DNA of 64,000 bases from the NCBI RefSeq assembly GCF_023016065.1, contig NZ_JALKAQ010000005.1, forward strand, positions 62,001-126,000, given 5' to 3'. Every line of letters begins with the position of its first letter. The first letter of the stretch is position 1. The translations under genes were made by a program, and so were the position numbers. The DNA comes from Marinobacter sp. S0848L. GTDB taxonomy: Bacteria; Pseudomonadota; Gammaproteobacteria; Pseudomonadales; Oleiphilaceae. The notes under the pieces are model-generated. The model did no database searches, had not been told where the DNA came from, and was given only the letters and a program-made list of their open reading frames with translations. Below are positions 26,634 to 38,441 of the stretch, piece after piece.

Positions 26634-28500
26634 TGGCGAGCTTACCCCCGATCGACAGTTTCTCGACCCTTCGGCCGCCGTAAACGAGATTGACGATGCC
26701 GCGGCTTACCATCAAACCACTGAACATAGAGGTGAGTATGCCAATACATAAAGTAACCGCGAAACCTTTAACGGGCCCGGATCCCATCGCAAACAAAATG
26801 ATAGCAACCAGCAAGGTGGTGATGTTGGCATCGAAAATCGACACGAACGCTCGCCCGTAACCGGCGTTAATCGCCGTTTGAGGCGGCACCCCTGCCCTCA
26901 ATTCTTCTTTAATTCGCTCAAAAATAAGCACATTGGCATCAACAGCCATACCCACCGTCAGGACGATACCGGCGATACCCGGCAATGTGAGTGTAGCCGA
27001 CAGTATCGACATACAGGCCACAAGCAGCATCAGGTTCAAGGTCAGAGAAATATTGGCAATCACACCAAAGCCACGGTAGAACGCCAACATATAAAGCAGC
27101 ACTAACCCAAAGCCCAACGCAACGGACATGACACCTGCGTCAATGTTCTTCTGCCCCAGGCTAGGCCCGATAGTGCGCTCTTGCACGAAGTACATCGGCG
27201 CAGCCAAGGCACCGGCACGCAGCAGCAACGCCAACTCGGCCGCCTCGGGAATCGAATCCAGCCCGGTGATACGGAAGCTACTACCCAACGCAGACTGCAC
27301 CGTTGCCAGGCTGATCAGACCTTTTTCGACAACGCGCTTTTCAACCTCCTGCAGCTCTCCGTCAACCTCTCGGCTTTCGGTTTCTGTGCGGAACTCAATA
27401 AACAAAACCGCCATACGGCGACCGATATTGTTTCGAGTTGCCCGATTCATTAAATCACCACCCACGGAGTCCATGGTGATATTGACCTGAGGCTGGCCAT
27501 TTTCATCAAACGCCTGCTGCGCGTTCGCAACATTATTACCCGTAGCAATCACATCACGCTGTAAACGGGCTGTACGCTGCGGGTTATCACGGAAACTGAA
27601 CTGCTCCGTTTCCGAGGACGAAGCGTCCTGGCGGGCTTCCATACGGAACTCAAGATTTGCGGTTGCGCCAAGAACCCGCTTAGCTTGCGCCGTATCCTGA
27701 ACACCGGGCAGTTCTACAATAATGCGGTCTGAACCCTGACGTTGAACCAAAGGTTCGGCAACGCCTAATTCGTTCACCCGATTTCGAATTGTGGTCAGGT
27801 TTTGCTCGAGAGCGTACTCTTTGATGCCCTGAATTTCAGCATCGGACAAAGTCAGTGTCAGAAGAAACTCGCCGCCTTCCGTGCTTTCGTCTAGCAGAAA
27901 CTCGTTGTACTGGCCGCGAACCAGTGAGAAGGCTTCCGCCCTCGTTTCGGAATCCCGGAAACTCAGAACGATGTCTCGGCTGTTTCGAATATCACCACCA
28001 CGGTAGCGAATCCTCTCTTCACGCATATCCTGCTTGATCTGACCAGACAACGCTTCTAACCGTTGGGTTACAGCAGTGTCCATATCCACTTCCAGCAGAA
28101 AGTGAACACCACCGCGCAGATCCAGCCCCAACTTCATAGGGCCGGCCCCTAAACTGCGCAGCCAGTCCGGCGTTGAGGGCGCCATGTTCAGCGCCACCAG
28201 ATAATCTTTTCCCAATGCAGCTTGCACCGCGGGGCGCGCACGCAACTGAGCGTCTGAACTGTTCAGGCGAATCAGAGCATCGCGCTCTTCAACGGTACTG
28301 GACTTTACTTCAATACCCTGACTTTCCAAGGCACCTAAAGCACGATCCAGTATGCGCTGATCAACCTCAGTGCTGCCGCGGGAGCCAGTAATTTGGATGG
28401 CGTAATCGTCGGGGAAGAAGTTCGGTAAGGCGTATATGAATCCGATGACCAGAGCGAACACGATCACCAGATTTTTCCAGAGAGGATACTTGTTTAGCAT
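26626..28500 (-). CDS. secD: Protein translocase subunit SecD
   Basis: The large partner of SecF, 624 aa, the usual length in this class. It has an N-terminal transmembrane helix (about residues 9-27, KNLVIVFALVIGFIYALPNFF) and a long periplasmic region (P1, about 30-450) starting with GLDLRGGVHFLLEVDMDTAV. Within it are NRVNELGVAEPLVQRQGSDRIIVELPGVQD and RAGALAAPMYFVQERTIGPSLGQ. Five C-terminal helices carry GIVLTVGMAVDANVLIFERIKEELRAG (about 515-541) with the conserved Asp/Arg region for proton coupling. secF follows with an overlap, and yajC precedes with an 87-base gap holding a perfect hairpin. Confidence 0.96.
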   Translation of the reverse strand: MLNKYPLWKNLVIVFALVIGFIYALPNFFPDDYAIQITGSRGSTEVDQRILDRALGALESQGIEVKSSTVEERDALIRLNSSDAQLRARPAVQAALGKDYLVALNMAPSTPDWLRSLGAGPMKLGLDLRGGVHFLLEVDMDTAVTQRLEALSGQIKQDMREERIRYRGGDIRNSRDIVLSFRDSETRAEAFSLVRGQYNEFLLDESTEGGEFLLTLTLSDAEIQGIKEYALEQNLTTIRNRVNELGVAEPLVQRQGSDRIIVELPGVQDTAQAKRVLGATANLEFRMEARQDASSSETEQFSFRDNPQRTARLQRDVIATGNNVANAQQAFDENGQPQVNITMDSVGGDLMNRATRNNIGRRMAVLFIEFRTETESREVDGELQEVEKRVVEKGLISLATVQSALGSSFRITGLDSIPEAAELALLLRAGALAAPMYFVQERTIGPSLGQKNIDAGVMSVALGFGLVLLYMLAFYRGFGVIANISLTLNLMLLVACMSILSATLTLPGIAGIVLTVGMAVDANVLIFERIKEELRAGVPPQTAINAGYGRAFVSIFDANITTLLVAIILFAMGSGPVKGFAVTLCIGILTSMFSGLMVSRGIVNLVYGGRRVEKLSIGGKLANV

Positions 28501-28556
28501 GGGATCCCTTTGAGCTGGCTAAGCCGCCAGCCGTGGTGTTTCAGCCAAAATGATTC

Positions 28557-28577
28557 GGCCGGTGCTGCGCACCGGCC
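28557..28577. other. Perfect intercistronic hairpin between yajC and secD
   Basis: GGCCGGTGC and GCACCGGCC form a perfect 9-bp GC-rich stem with a TGC loop. No T run follows on the minus strand, so it is not a standard terminator. It may stabilise or process the yajC-secD transcript. Confidence 0.55.
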
Positions 28578-28587
28578 GGGAATCGGC

Positions 28588-28950
28588 TCAGATATCCTTG
28601 AGCGTGCCCTTGGGCAGAGCACCGGCAACAGCAACTTTCTGAATCTTGATTTCGATGTTGTCAGCAACTTCCAGCACGATGAAATCGTCAGAAACCTTGG
28701 TAATACGGCCAACCATACCGCCAGACGTAACCACTTCGTCGCCTTTGTTCAGGCTGGACATCAGGTTCTTGTGCTCTTTCGCGCGCTTGGACTGCGGACG
28801 CCAGATCAAGAAGTAGAAAATCAGAATGAAGCCTGCGAAAAAGATGACCTGACCCATAACACCCATAGACTGACCTTCAGCACCTTGAGCCATGGCCAGG
28901 GTCGGCAGAAGAGACAGCAGGCCAGCGATTAGCAGTTTGATTGATTTCAT
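28588..28950 (-). CDS. yajC: Preprotein translocase accessory protein YajC
   Basis: YajC is a small inner membrane protein that associates with SecDF. The 120-aa protein has an N-terminal hydrophobic segment that resembles a signal peptide (MKSIKLLIAGLLSLLPTLAMA) and a transmembrane helix (about residues 33-50, VIFFAGFILIFYFLIWRPQ). A cytoplasmic domain follows with KEHKNLMSSLNKGDEVVTSGGMVGRITKV, the family signature. It sits between tgt and secD, as in most gammaproteobacteria. Confidence 0.95.
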   Translation of the reverse strand: MKSIKLLIAGLLSLLPTLAMAQGAEGQSMGVMGQVIFFAGFILIFYFLIWRPQSKRAKEHKNLMSSLNKGDEVVTSGGMVGRITKVSDDFIVLEVADNIEIKIQKVAVAGALPKGTLKDI

Positions 28951-28992
28951 TCAGTTTCTCCGTTTAAAGACTGTTCTTTTAGTCAAAATTGA

Positions 28993-31229
<2,237 letters not shown>

Positions 31230-31269
31230 GGGCCGGCTATTTGAGATGCCGTAGGATACGGCCAATAAG

Positions 31270-31356
31270 TGGTAGCGGCGGGCGGACTCGAACCGCCACT
31301 CCCGTTAAGGAAACGGATTTTGAATCCGTCGTGTCTACCAATTTCACCACGCCGCC
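31270..31356 (-). tRNA. tRNA-Leu (anticodon CAA)
   Basis: The minus strand begins GGCGGCGTGGTGAAATTGGT. The anticodon stem-loop is ACGGA TTCAAAA TCCGT, giving anticodon CAA. A class II variable arm (CTTAACGGGAG) and T arm GCGGTTCGAGTCCGC follow, and the sequence ends GCCGCTACCA with encoded CCA. It is 87 nt long, as expected for tRNA-Leu. Confidence 0.97.
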
Positions 31357-31438
31357 ATCAGGAAGTGGTGGGAATTATACTGAGCCTGAGACTGAAAGCA
31401 ACACGCAAAGTAAAAAAATTTCCCACTGCCTCAAACAA

Positions 31439-32671
31439 TTACAATCGATCAAATAATGACAGCTGAGAGATCTGTGCAAACGATTGCTGAGCGGCCTGCA
31501 ACACAAAGCTTTGGAAGCTCAGATTACTGATTGCCTCGGCATAATCAACATCTTGGAGCTGCGACCGAATCTCTTTGGTGTAGAGGGCGGAATCTTCCAA
31601 AAACGCACTGGTTGATTCCACTGCATTCATCCGCCCCCCCAATTCAGTTTGTTTCTGAAGGATAGACTCCTGACCATTATCCAGATTGGCTAAGGATTCT
31701 GATATGAGGGCGTCGTATTCAGCATTGCCCTTTGGCGAATCCTTCGAGATGTTATCCAGACCCGCTATGAGATTTTCGATGGTGCCGAAAATGGACTGTT
31801 TGTCGTTGATGCCGATGGTGAACTCATCTCCCGCAACTGCATCATTGACGGTCATTTCGATCCCGGCCACCTGAAAGGAGTCACCCAATCCGGGTGCGGC
31901 GGGTGTTGTTTGCAACGTCGTACCATCACTACGGGTTACCCCTACCACCAACTCATTCGTATTAAGGTCAAGAGCAACCGTGACGGTTAGGTCATTGGGT
32001 ACGTTCGGCGTGGCCGAATCAAACTCGGCCTGAAGCGCACCTTCATTCTGCAGCGACAGGCCGGAAATAAATCCGTTGGCAGGTTTCGGTTCCTTCACCG
32101 AAACTGTGGCGGGAACGTCGCCAAAAACCGCCTTCCCGTGATCACTGATCGGCACTGTCACGCCATCATCTATTTCAAGAACCCGCTGCCCTTCATCTCC
32201 GTTATAAGTCCAGGCACCATCTTCTTTAACGAAAGCCGGCGATCCACCCTGGAACCCACTAAAAATATACTCACCCGAAGCATCACGCGTGTTGGCGACA
32301 TCAGCTAACTGCCCTAGCCGCTCTTTAAGTTCAGACGAAATTGATTTGCGATCATTGGCAGACAGCGAGCCGTTACCGGCTTGTACCGTCAGCTCCCTTA
32401 CCCGCTGAATAATGTCGATGGCACTGCTCAGCGCACTCTCTTCCTGCTTCAGCCGATTGTTCGCCAGATCGGCGTTACGCTGATAGGTTTCAAGGCGACT
32501 CAGATTCTGATCAAGCTTAAGGATGCGCGCGGCCGCTACCGGGTCGTCCGAGGGCTGGTTGACCTTCTTGCCCGTGGAAATCTGCTGCTGGGTTTTGACC
32601 AGATCACTATTGATATCCTGCATCCGGTTGATACCACCGGAGAAGATTTGCTGTGATGAAATACGGACCAT
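31439..32671 (-). CDS. flgL: Flagellar hook-associated protein 3 (hook-filament junction)
   Basis: FlgL forms the junction ring next to the filament. It is related to flagellin: the N-terminal half has MVRISSQQIFSGGINRMQDINSDLVKTQQQISTGKKVNQPSDDP and conserved coiled-coil segments. The C-terminal end, LQDVDYAEAISNLSFQSFVLQAAQQSFAQISQLSLFDRL, matches the flagellin-type D0 helix. At 410 aa it exceeds the 317 aa of E. coli FlgL; the extra length lies in the surface-exposed centre (about residues 130-290). It is last in the flg run, 16 bases after flgK. Confidence 0.95.
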   Translation of the reverse strand: MVRISSQQIFSGGINRMQDINSDLVKTQQQISTGKKVNQPSDDPVAAARILKLDQNLSRLETYQRNADLANNRLKQEESALSSAIDIIQRVRELTVQAGNGSLSANDRKSISSELKERLGQLADVANTRDASGEYIFSGFQGGSPAFVKEDGAWTYNGDEGQRVLEIDDGVTVPISDHGKAVFGDVPATVSVKEPKPANGFISGLSLQNEGALQAEFDSATPNVPNDLTVTVALDLNTNELVVGVTRSDGTTLQTTPAAPGLGDSFQVAGIEMTVNDAVAGDEFTIGINDKQSIFGTIENLIAGLDNISKDSPKGNAEYDALISESLANLDNGQESILQKQTELGGRMNAVESTSAFLEDSALYTKEIRSQLQDVDYAEAISNLSFQSFVLQAAQQSFAQISQLSLFDRL

Positions 32672-32687
32672 TTTACCTTACCCCACC

Positions 32688-34766
32688 TTACCGGAAGCTT
32701 TGCAGCAACGTGTTAAACAAGTCCTGCGCCACCGACATAACTTGCGCCGACGCGTTGTAAGCTGCCTGATACTGGATCAGCTTACCTGCCTCTTCATCCA
32801 GATTGACCCCGGATACCGATTCCCGCTGGTTATTGGACTGCTCCAGCAGTGTTTGCCCTGCCGCCTTATCAAGTTGGCTCTGGCGGGTTTTCACGCCCAC
32901 GTCTTCCACCAAGCCGGCGTACCCTTCGGCAAAGTTCTGGCTGCCACCGTTCAAGGTGTTGGCCGTTCCTAAAGCCGCCAGAAATTCAGCGTTGCGGTTA
33001 TCGGAAACGCCGTTTTTATTGAAGTCGATGACAAATTCATCGCCCACAGCCGGCTCGCCCGTCATTTCAAACTGATAGCCCTGATACGCGGAGCCCGCAC
33101 TTGGGTCATTACTTAAAAAAGGCTCTGGCTTTTTAGGATCATACGTGCCGATTTCTACAACGCCGGAATCGCCAGGAGCGTAGGGAACTGCAGGATCAAC
33201 AGGAGTCGCAATTGAAGAATCAGTAATTACATACTTGTATGTTCCAGTACTCGCATCGAAATCAGTAAACGTAACGGCAAGTGGGCCATTAGTCAGTTCG
33301 CCTTGTGTCTGGAAGCCGGGCAACAACGCATTGGTATTCGGGTTTCGGACATTCAGCATTTTGCCCTGAGAAATTGATGCCGTTCCGAGATTCCCCTCCG
33401 CCGCACTCGCACGAATCGGACTAGCAAACGCAAGATCTTCTTCCCGACGAACGTTCAAAGCAATATTTGCCGCCGCATTTCGGCTGGGCTGAATCAGGTA
33501 CTCATCACCCGGATTGAAATCGCCACCTTCAATCCGAATATTGAAGCCCGGCATGCTGATTTCAGACTGAACCGGGTCTGGTAATCGCCCTTGGCGTGCC
33601 ACTTCGCCTGTTGAGGCATCGACCAACTGATAACTCTTTCCGTCACCACTAAACTTCAATGACCAGGTACCCGCCGCCAACAAACTGCTGTCGGTTATCT
33701 CGACGGCCAGCTGGGCGTTTTGAGGCTCTGCGTTGCCGCCGTTCGCAATCACTCGGCTGCGCTGAAACTCAACGCTGTTTATATCGGTGAAGAAGTTGCC
33801 GCCTAAATCACCTTCCAGATCCATACCGATTTCATGCTGGTGGTTAATAGCGGATGAAATCCCGATCGCCAAACGCCCAAGCTCATCAAACGCCGGGCGC
33901 AAAGCTTCTCGCTCGAAGCGGCGCAAGCCACCCAATGACCCACCCTGAATCTGGTCATCAACCTGCAACATACGCCCACCGCTGGTAAGCGTGAATTCCA
34001 ACTGGGCAGGGTCTTGCGCACTGGTTCTCGTGCCCAATTGCGCCGCATCGGACCCAGTCACGAGCGACTGACCGTTAGCCAACGACACGTTCACTTGGCT
34101 GCCATCCGCATGGGTCACCCGGATACCGACTAGCGCCGACAACTCCCGAAGGTTTTCGTCACGTTTATCCATTAACTCAAGCGGCATTTTGCCCTGAGCA
34201 ATACCCGGTGATTCGGAAATTGCCAGGTTCAGATCGGCAATATTTTTAATCAGCGTGTTAGCATCTTTTACGCCCTGCTGCATTTGAGTCTTCACCGACT
34301 CACGCTGCTGGATGAACTGCTCGTTCAGCGCTTGGAAACGGTTTACCACTTGCTGGGCTTCGCTTAGTACTAGCTGGCGCTGTGGTAGAGACGTTGGGTC
34401 TTCCGCGGCATTTTGCAGAGACGCAAAGAAGTTGTTCAGCGCATTACTCAGCCCGGTGCTTTCACCGCCAAGCAGGTTGTCCAGCTGGGTAAGCTCGGCA
34501 TTAAGGGCGTTCTGCTCCCCAAACAACGTGCTGTCTTCGCGCAACTGCTGCGTGAGGTATTCGTTTGCCAGACGGCGAATGTTCTCGATCGACACGCCAG
34601 TGCCAACGGTGCCCGCTCCCGTGCGATTGCCTTCCTGAGTCGCAAACTGGACCTCTTGGCGGCTATAGCCCGGTGTGTTGGCGTTGGTGATGTTATTGGC
34701 CGTGGTATTCAGGGCGCTCTGGTGACTGAGTACTCCCGACAAGCCTATCCCGATTAATCCTGCCAT
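32688..34766 (-). CDS. flgK: Flagellar hook-associated protein 1
   Basis: FlgK is the first hook-filament junction protein. The N-terminal D0/D1 region starts MAGLIGIGLSGVLSHQSALNTTANNITNANTPGYSRQEV, the rod/hook family signature. The C-terminus ends in NLDEEAGKLIQYQAAYNASAQVMSVAQDLFNTLLQSFR. The 692-aa length is well above the 547 aa of E. coli. The extra sequence sits in the exposed central domains (about residues 330-600), where the DNA looks more A+T-rich than the ends by eye (for example around 33180-33300). It follows flgJ by six bases. Confidence 0.96.
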   Translation of the reverse strand: MAGLIGIGLSGVLSHQSALNTTANNITNANTPGYSRQEVQFATQEGNRTGAGTVGTGVSIENIRRLANEYLTQQLREDSTLFGEQNALNAELTQLDNLLGGESTGLSNALNNFFASLQNAAEDPTSLPQRQLVLSEAQQVVNRFQALNEQFIQQRESVKTQMQQGVKDANTLIKNIADLNLAISESPGIAQGKMPLELMDKRDENLRELSALVGIRVTHADGSQVNVSLANGQSLVTGSDAAQLGTRTSAQDPAQLEFTLTSGGRMLQVDDQIQGGSLGGLRRFEREALRPAFDELGRLAIGISSAINHQHEIGMDLEGDLGGNFFTDINSVEFQRSRVIANGGNAEPQNAQLAVEITDSSLLAAGTWSLKFSGDGKSYQLVDASTGEVARQGRLPDPVQSEISMPGFNIRIEGGDFNPGDEYLIQPSRNAAANIALNVRREEDLAFASPIRASAAEGNLGTASISQGKMLNVRNPNTNALLPGFQTQGELTNGPLAVTFTDFDASTGTYKYVITDSSIATPVDPAVPYAPGDSGVVEIGTYDPKKPEPFLSNDPSAGSAYQGYQFEMTGEPAVGDEFVIDFNKNGVSDNRNAEFLAALGTANTLNGGSQNFAEGYAGLVEDVGVKTRQSQLDKAAGQTLLEQSNNQRESVSGVNLDEEAGKLIQYQAAYNASAQVMSVAQDLFNTLLQSFR

Positions 34767-34772
34767 GACCTT

Positions 34773-35765
34773 TTACTCCTTTATCCCGCCGTTGCCCATG
34801 GACAACGTCATCAGGGAATCACGATTCATAATCCGGCGAATCTTGGAACCGTATTCCGGGTCGGTGGCGTAACCAGCTTGCTGCAGTTTTTCTGCGAAGA
34901 TTTCAGGCTCGCCTGCTGAAGAAAGCACATCGTTATAACGAGGATTGCTTTGAAGGAACGCCACATAGTCACGGAAACTGGCCTCGTAATCCGGATACGC
35001 CCGGAAGTCGGCACGCTCTTTCATCGCAACACCGCCACGAAACTCGGTGGTTGTAATGGTGACGGCATCTCCATTCCAGCGGCTGTCCGCTTTGATGCCG
35101 AACAGGTTGAAACTCGGTTCGTTTCCATCACCTTCAATCATGTGCTTGCCCCACCCTGTTTCCAGCGCGGCTTGCGCAACCATCAAGCGAGGGTCAATAC
35201 CACTCTCTCGGCCAATGCGCTGGGCAAAGGGCATCAATTCACTGACGAAATGCTCTGGGCTCTCAAAGGTGGCCGGCAATTGAGTATTAGGGTTCAATTC
35301 AGCAACATCCTCGGGCAAGGTCCGCACCACCTCTTCTACCGCTTTCATCCGTTCCGGCAAGGCTGGAGAAATTGCAGGCAAAGTACGGTCGTAATCCGCC
35401 AGCGTGGCCTTGTGTCCGGCCAGTTTTTCGCCGTTCGGCGCAACACCGGGAATGCTCTCACCCAACTGCCGAACCAGCGCCTCCGCCAAACCGGTTCCTG
35501 AACCGCTGGCCATGCTCAGACTGATCTGGCTATCAAACATATCCCGATAGAATTCGCTCTCATTACTGTTCAGGTAATTGCCTTCAGCGAACACTTCGCC
35601 GGCTTTGCGCATGGACTTCAGCATTTCCGACAGGAACAGGCTTTCAAACTGTTTGGCCACCTCTTCGAGCGCTGCTTTTTTGTCGCTGCGCGCCTGGGTT
35701 TTCAGTGCATTTAGGCCGCTGAAATCCGTGTATACCTGAGCTTGTTGAACGCGATGATCCTGCAT
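34773..35765 (-). CDS. flgJ: Flagellar rod assembly protein and peptidoglycan hydrolase FlgJ
   Basis: FlgJ caps the growing rod and opens the cell wall for it. The N-terminal rod-binding domain (about residues 20-110) has KKAALEEVAKQFESLFLSEMLKSMRKAGEVFAEGNYLNSNESEFYRDMFD. The C-terminal glucosaminidase domain (about 170-320) has MVAQAALETGWGKHMIEGDGNEPSFNLFGIKAD, with the catalytic Glu in ALETGWG. This is the two-domain form of gammaproteobacteria at 330 aa. It is in the standard order between flgI and flgK. Confidence 0.96.
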   Translation of the reverse strand: MQDHRVQQAQVYTDFSGLNALKTQARSDKKAALEEVAKQFESLFLSEMLKSMRKAGEVFAEGNYLNSNESEFYRDMFDSQISLSMASGSGTGLAEALVRQLGESIPGVAPNGEKLAGHKATLADYDRTLPAISPALPERMKAVEEVVRTLPEDVAELNPNTQLPATFESPEHFVSELMPFAQRIGRESGIDPRLMVAQAALETGWGKHMIEGDGNEPSFNLFGIKADSRWNGDAVTITTTEFRGGVAMKERADFRAYPDYEASFRDYVAFLQSNPRYNDVLSSAGEPEIFAEKLQQAGYATDPEYGSKIRRIMNRDSLMTLSMGNGGIKE

Positions 35766-35773
35766 GACGCCCC

Positions 35774-36868
35774 CTAGATCACAACCAGCTCGGCTCGCAA
35801 CGCGCCAGCCTGTTTGAGAGCTTCCAGCACCGCCATCACATCGCCTGGCGCCGCACCGACCTGATTAACCGCCTGAACGATCTCGTTCAGCGTTGTGGCA
35901 GGGCCAAACTGGAACATTCGGGCGGGGTCTTCGGTGATTGCAATTTGGGTGTTGGGCTGTACCTCTGTATCGCCGCCAGCAAAGGGATCAGGCTGCACAA
36001 CTTCCGGGTTTTCCTGAATGGTCACGGTTAAGTTGCCATGAGTAATTGCTGCCGGGCTTACTTTCACATTCTGTCCGACCACAATCGTGCCGGTGCGGCT
36101 GTTGATGACCACTTTGGCGGATTCCTCCGCAGGCTCAACCTCGATATTTTCGACGATCGACAAAAAGCTCACTCGCTGGGAAGGATCCCGAGGCGCTCTC
36201 ACCGAGATTGATGTAGGGTCGTGCGCGTAGGCCATATCCGGCCCCAAACGGCTATTGATCGCCTCGACAACCCGGCGAGCGGTTGTGAAATCCGAGCGAA
36301 GCAAATTGAAAGTGATGGTATCTCCACGGTTAAACGGTGACGCCACTTCGCGCTCAATGGTCGCTCCGTTAGGAATGCGCCCCACACTGGGCACGTTCAC
36401 AGTGATGCGTGAACCATCTAATCCCTGCGCACCGAAGCCACCCACAACCAAGCTGCCTTGAGCCATGGCATACACCTGACCGTCTGCGCCTTTGAGCGGC
36501 GTCATTAACAAGGTGCCACCACGCAGGCTGTCAGCATTCCCGATCGACGAAACGGTGATATCCAATTCCTGACCAGACTTGGCGAAGGCAGGCAAGGTCG
36601 CACTCACCGTGACGGCCGCAACGTTTGCAAGCTTTGGGTTAACGCCGTCCGGCAGAGTAATGCCGAACTGATTCATCATGTTCCGGAAAGTCTGGTTGGT
36701 GAACGGGGCTTTATCGCCCGTACCGTCCAACCCTACCACCAAGCCATAACCAATCAGCTGGTTGTTTCGAACCCCTTTCACTTTCGCCAGATCTTTTAGA
36801 CGATCCGCGGCAACCGGCGACGCCATCACCGTCAGCATCGTAAAAAGCACACAAAGTTTGCGGATCAT
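35774..36868 (-). CDS. flgI: Flagellar P-ring protein
   Basis: FlgI forms the periplasmic P-ring around the rod. The start at 36868 ([27 protein letters not shown]) gives a cleavable signal peptide ending near ASPVAA and overlaps the flgH stop as ATGA. The mature protein has the family blocks [50 protein letters not shown] and [30 protein letters not shown]. It ends with [14 protein letters not shown]. Length 364 aa is normal. The chaperone flgA is not in the window. Confidence 0.97.
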   Translation of the reverse strand: MIRKLCVLFTMLTVMASPVAADRLKDLAKVKGVRNNQLIGYGLVVGLDGTGDKAPFTNQTFRNMMNQFGITLPDGVNPKLANVAAVTVSATLPAFAKSGQELDITVSSIGNADSLRGGTLLMTPLKGADGQVYAMAQGSLVVGGFGAQGLDGSRITVNVPSVGRIPNGATIEREVASPFNRGDTITFNLLRSDFTTARRVVEAINSRLGPDMAYAHDPTSISVRAPRDPSQRVSFLSIVENIEVEPAEESAKVVINSRTGTIVVGQNVKVSPAAITHGNLTVTIQENPEVVQPDPFAGGDTEVQPNTQIAITEDPARMFQFGPATTLNEIVQAVNQVGAAPGDVMAVLEALKQAGALRAELVVI

Positions 36869-37566
36869 AGCGGCCACCACTCACTGTTAAAGAAGCGGGC
36901 CAGCCAGCCCATTTGATTGGCTTGATCAAAGTCGCCGGTGCCACCGTAAGCAAACCGGGCATCGGCGATTCGATTGGATGCCACCGTGTTGTCCGGCGCA
37001 ATATCCTGCGGACGAACCATGCCGGTCAGGCGGATATATTCATCGCCATTAGTCAGGGAGAGCCATTTTTCACCGCGGATACGCAGCACGCCGTTCGGCA
37101 ACACTTCGGTTACCGTCACCGTAATGCTGCCCGCCAAGCTATTGCTTTGATCCGCCTCGGCGGCGCCCTGGAAGTCCCGCTCAAGATTGGCTGAAGCATT
37201 GAGGCCAATGTTGTTCTTACCGAAGAGATTCGGCTCCGGCAGGCTTAGCTCCTGATCTTTAGTGATCTTGGTTTCGGCATTTTTGCTGGCACGAGTGGAC
37301 TCTTCCAACAAGACCGTCAGCACGTCGCCAACGTTCAGGGCTTTGGTATCCCCGTAAATATTGTAGTTACGGGACACCTGATAGATAGAGCCGGAATCCG
37401 GGTCTCGCTGCATCATCGCCTGGGCGCGCACCGGCGCATAGGCCGGATCGTCGGGCACAGCACGAGGGCGGGTCATGGCGGTGCAGCCCTGTAGGATCAT
37501 CAGGCCTCCTACCAATACCAGTGTGGCCACACGCTTTGCTGTCCAGGTTTGATGATTGCGTTTCAT
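36865..37566 (-). CDS. flgH: Flagellar L-ring lipoprotein
   Basis: FlgH forms the outer membrane L-ring. The signal sequence ends in lipobox LQGC (Cys at about residue 28). Conserved mature sequence includes [85 protein letters not shown] and the C-terminal [29 protein letters not shown]. Length 233 aa is normal. It follows flgG by three bases. Confidence 0.97.
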   Translation of the reverse strand: MKRNHQTWTAKRVATLVLVGGLMILQGCTAMTRPRAVPDDPAYAPVRAQAMMQRDPDSGSIYQVSRNYNIYGDTKALNVGDVLTVLLEESTRASKNAETKITKDQELSLPEPNLFGKNNIGLNASANLERDFQGAAEADQSNSLAGSITVTVTEVLPNGVLRIRGEKWLSLTNGDEYIRLTGMVRPQDIAPDNTVASNRIADARFAYGGTGDFDQANQMGWLARFFNSEWWPL

Positions 37567-37569
37567 AAC

Positions 37570-38358
37570 TTACCCGATATTGTTGGTAATGAACTGAAGC
37601 ATTTGGTCTGTGGTGGACACCACCTTAGAGTTCATTTCGTAAGCACGCTGAGTGGTGATCATGTTGACCAACTCTTCCACCACTTCCACATTCGACGACT
37701 CAACGGTGCCCTGTTCGATGGTGCCAATTCCCGCTAAACCAGGCTCCCCTTCCTGAGGATCGCCACTGGCATTGGTTTCCTTGAACAGGTTGTTACCAAT
37801 CGCCTGCAACCCTTGCGGGTTGATAAAGTTCACCAACGTAATCTGACCAAGATTGACCGGTGCGGCTTGGTCGTCCGTCACCGCGGTAACCGTGCCATCA
37901 CGACCGATAGTTACATTGGTGGTGTCTTCCGGCACGTTGATGTTTGGCTCCAGCGGATAACCATCTGGCGTTACCACATCGCCATCGGAATTCAACTGGA
38001 ACTGGCCGTCCCGGGTGTAAGCAATCTGGCCATCAGGCATGGCTATCTGGAAGAAACCGCGACCGTTCACCGCCATATCCAGGGGTTGCTCGGTAATCTG
38101 CAGATTGCCTTGGCTGAACTGTTTTGCCGTACCGACCACTCGTACACCAGTACCCAGCTGCAGGCCGGACGGCAGTTCAGTATTCTCGGTGCTCATGCCA
38201 CCGGGCTGCCGGTTGATCTGATACAGCAGATCCTGAAACACCGCACGATCCCGCTTGAAACCGGTGGTGTTCACGTTCGCCAGGTTGTTGGAGATGGTGG
38301 ACAGGTTGGTATCCTGTGCGCTTAACCCGGTTTTACTGACCCATAGTGCTGGATGCAT
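37570..38358 (-). CDS. flgG: Flagellar distal rod protein
   Basis: FlgG builds the distal rod. The ATG at 38358, preceded by AGGAG, gives 262 aa beginning MHPALWVSKTGLSAQDTNLSTISNNLANVNTTGFKRDRAVFQDLLYQ, with the rod signature NLANVNTTGFK. The FlgG-specific stretch VFQDLLYQINRQPGG is present. The C-terminal helix ESSNVEVVEELVNMITTQRAYEMNSKVVSTTDQMLQFITNNI is typical. A reading of 38397 as the start would add 13 unrelated residues and is rejected. Confidence 0.97.
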   Translation of the reverse strand: MHPALWVSKTGLSAQDTNLSTISNNLANVNTTGFKRDRAVFQDLLYQINRQPGGMSTENTELPSGLQLGTGVRVVGTAKQFSQGNLQITEQPLDMAVNGRGFFQIAMPDGQIAYTRDGQFQLNSDGDVVTPDGYPLEPNINVPEDTTNVTIGRDGTVTAVTDDQAAPVNLGQITLVNFINPQGLQAIGNNLFKETNASGDPQEGEPGLAGIGTIEQGTVESSNVEVVEELVNMITTQRAYEMNSKVVSTTDQMLQFITNNIG

Positions 38359-38441
38359 GTTTCTACTCCTTACCTTGCCGGCTGCCGAGGCGGCCATTGT
38401 TTGCCGCTTACTGCCGGCCGGTGATGCTTAATTCAGCGTTA

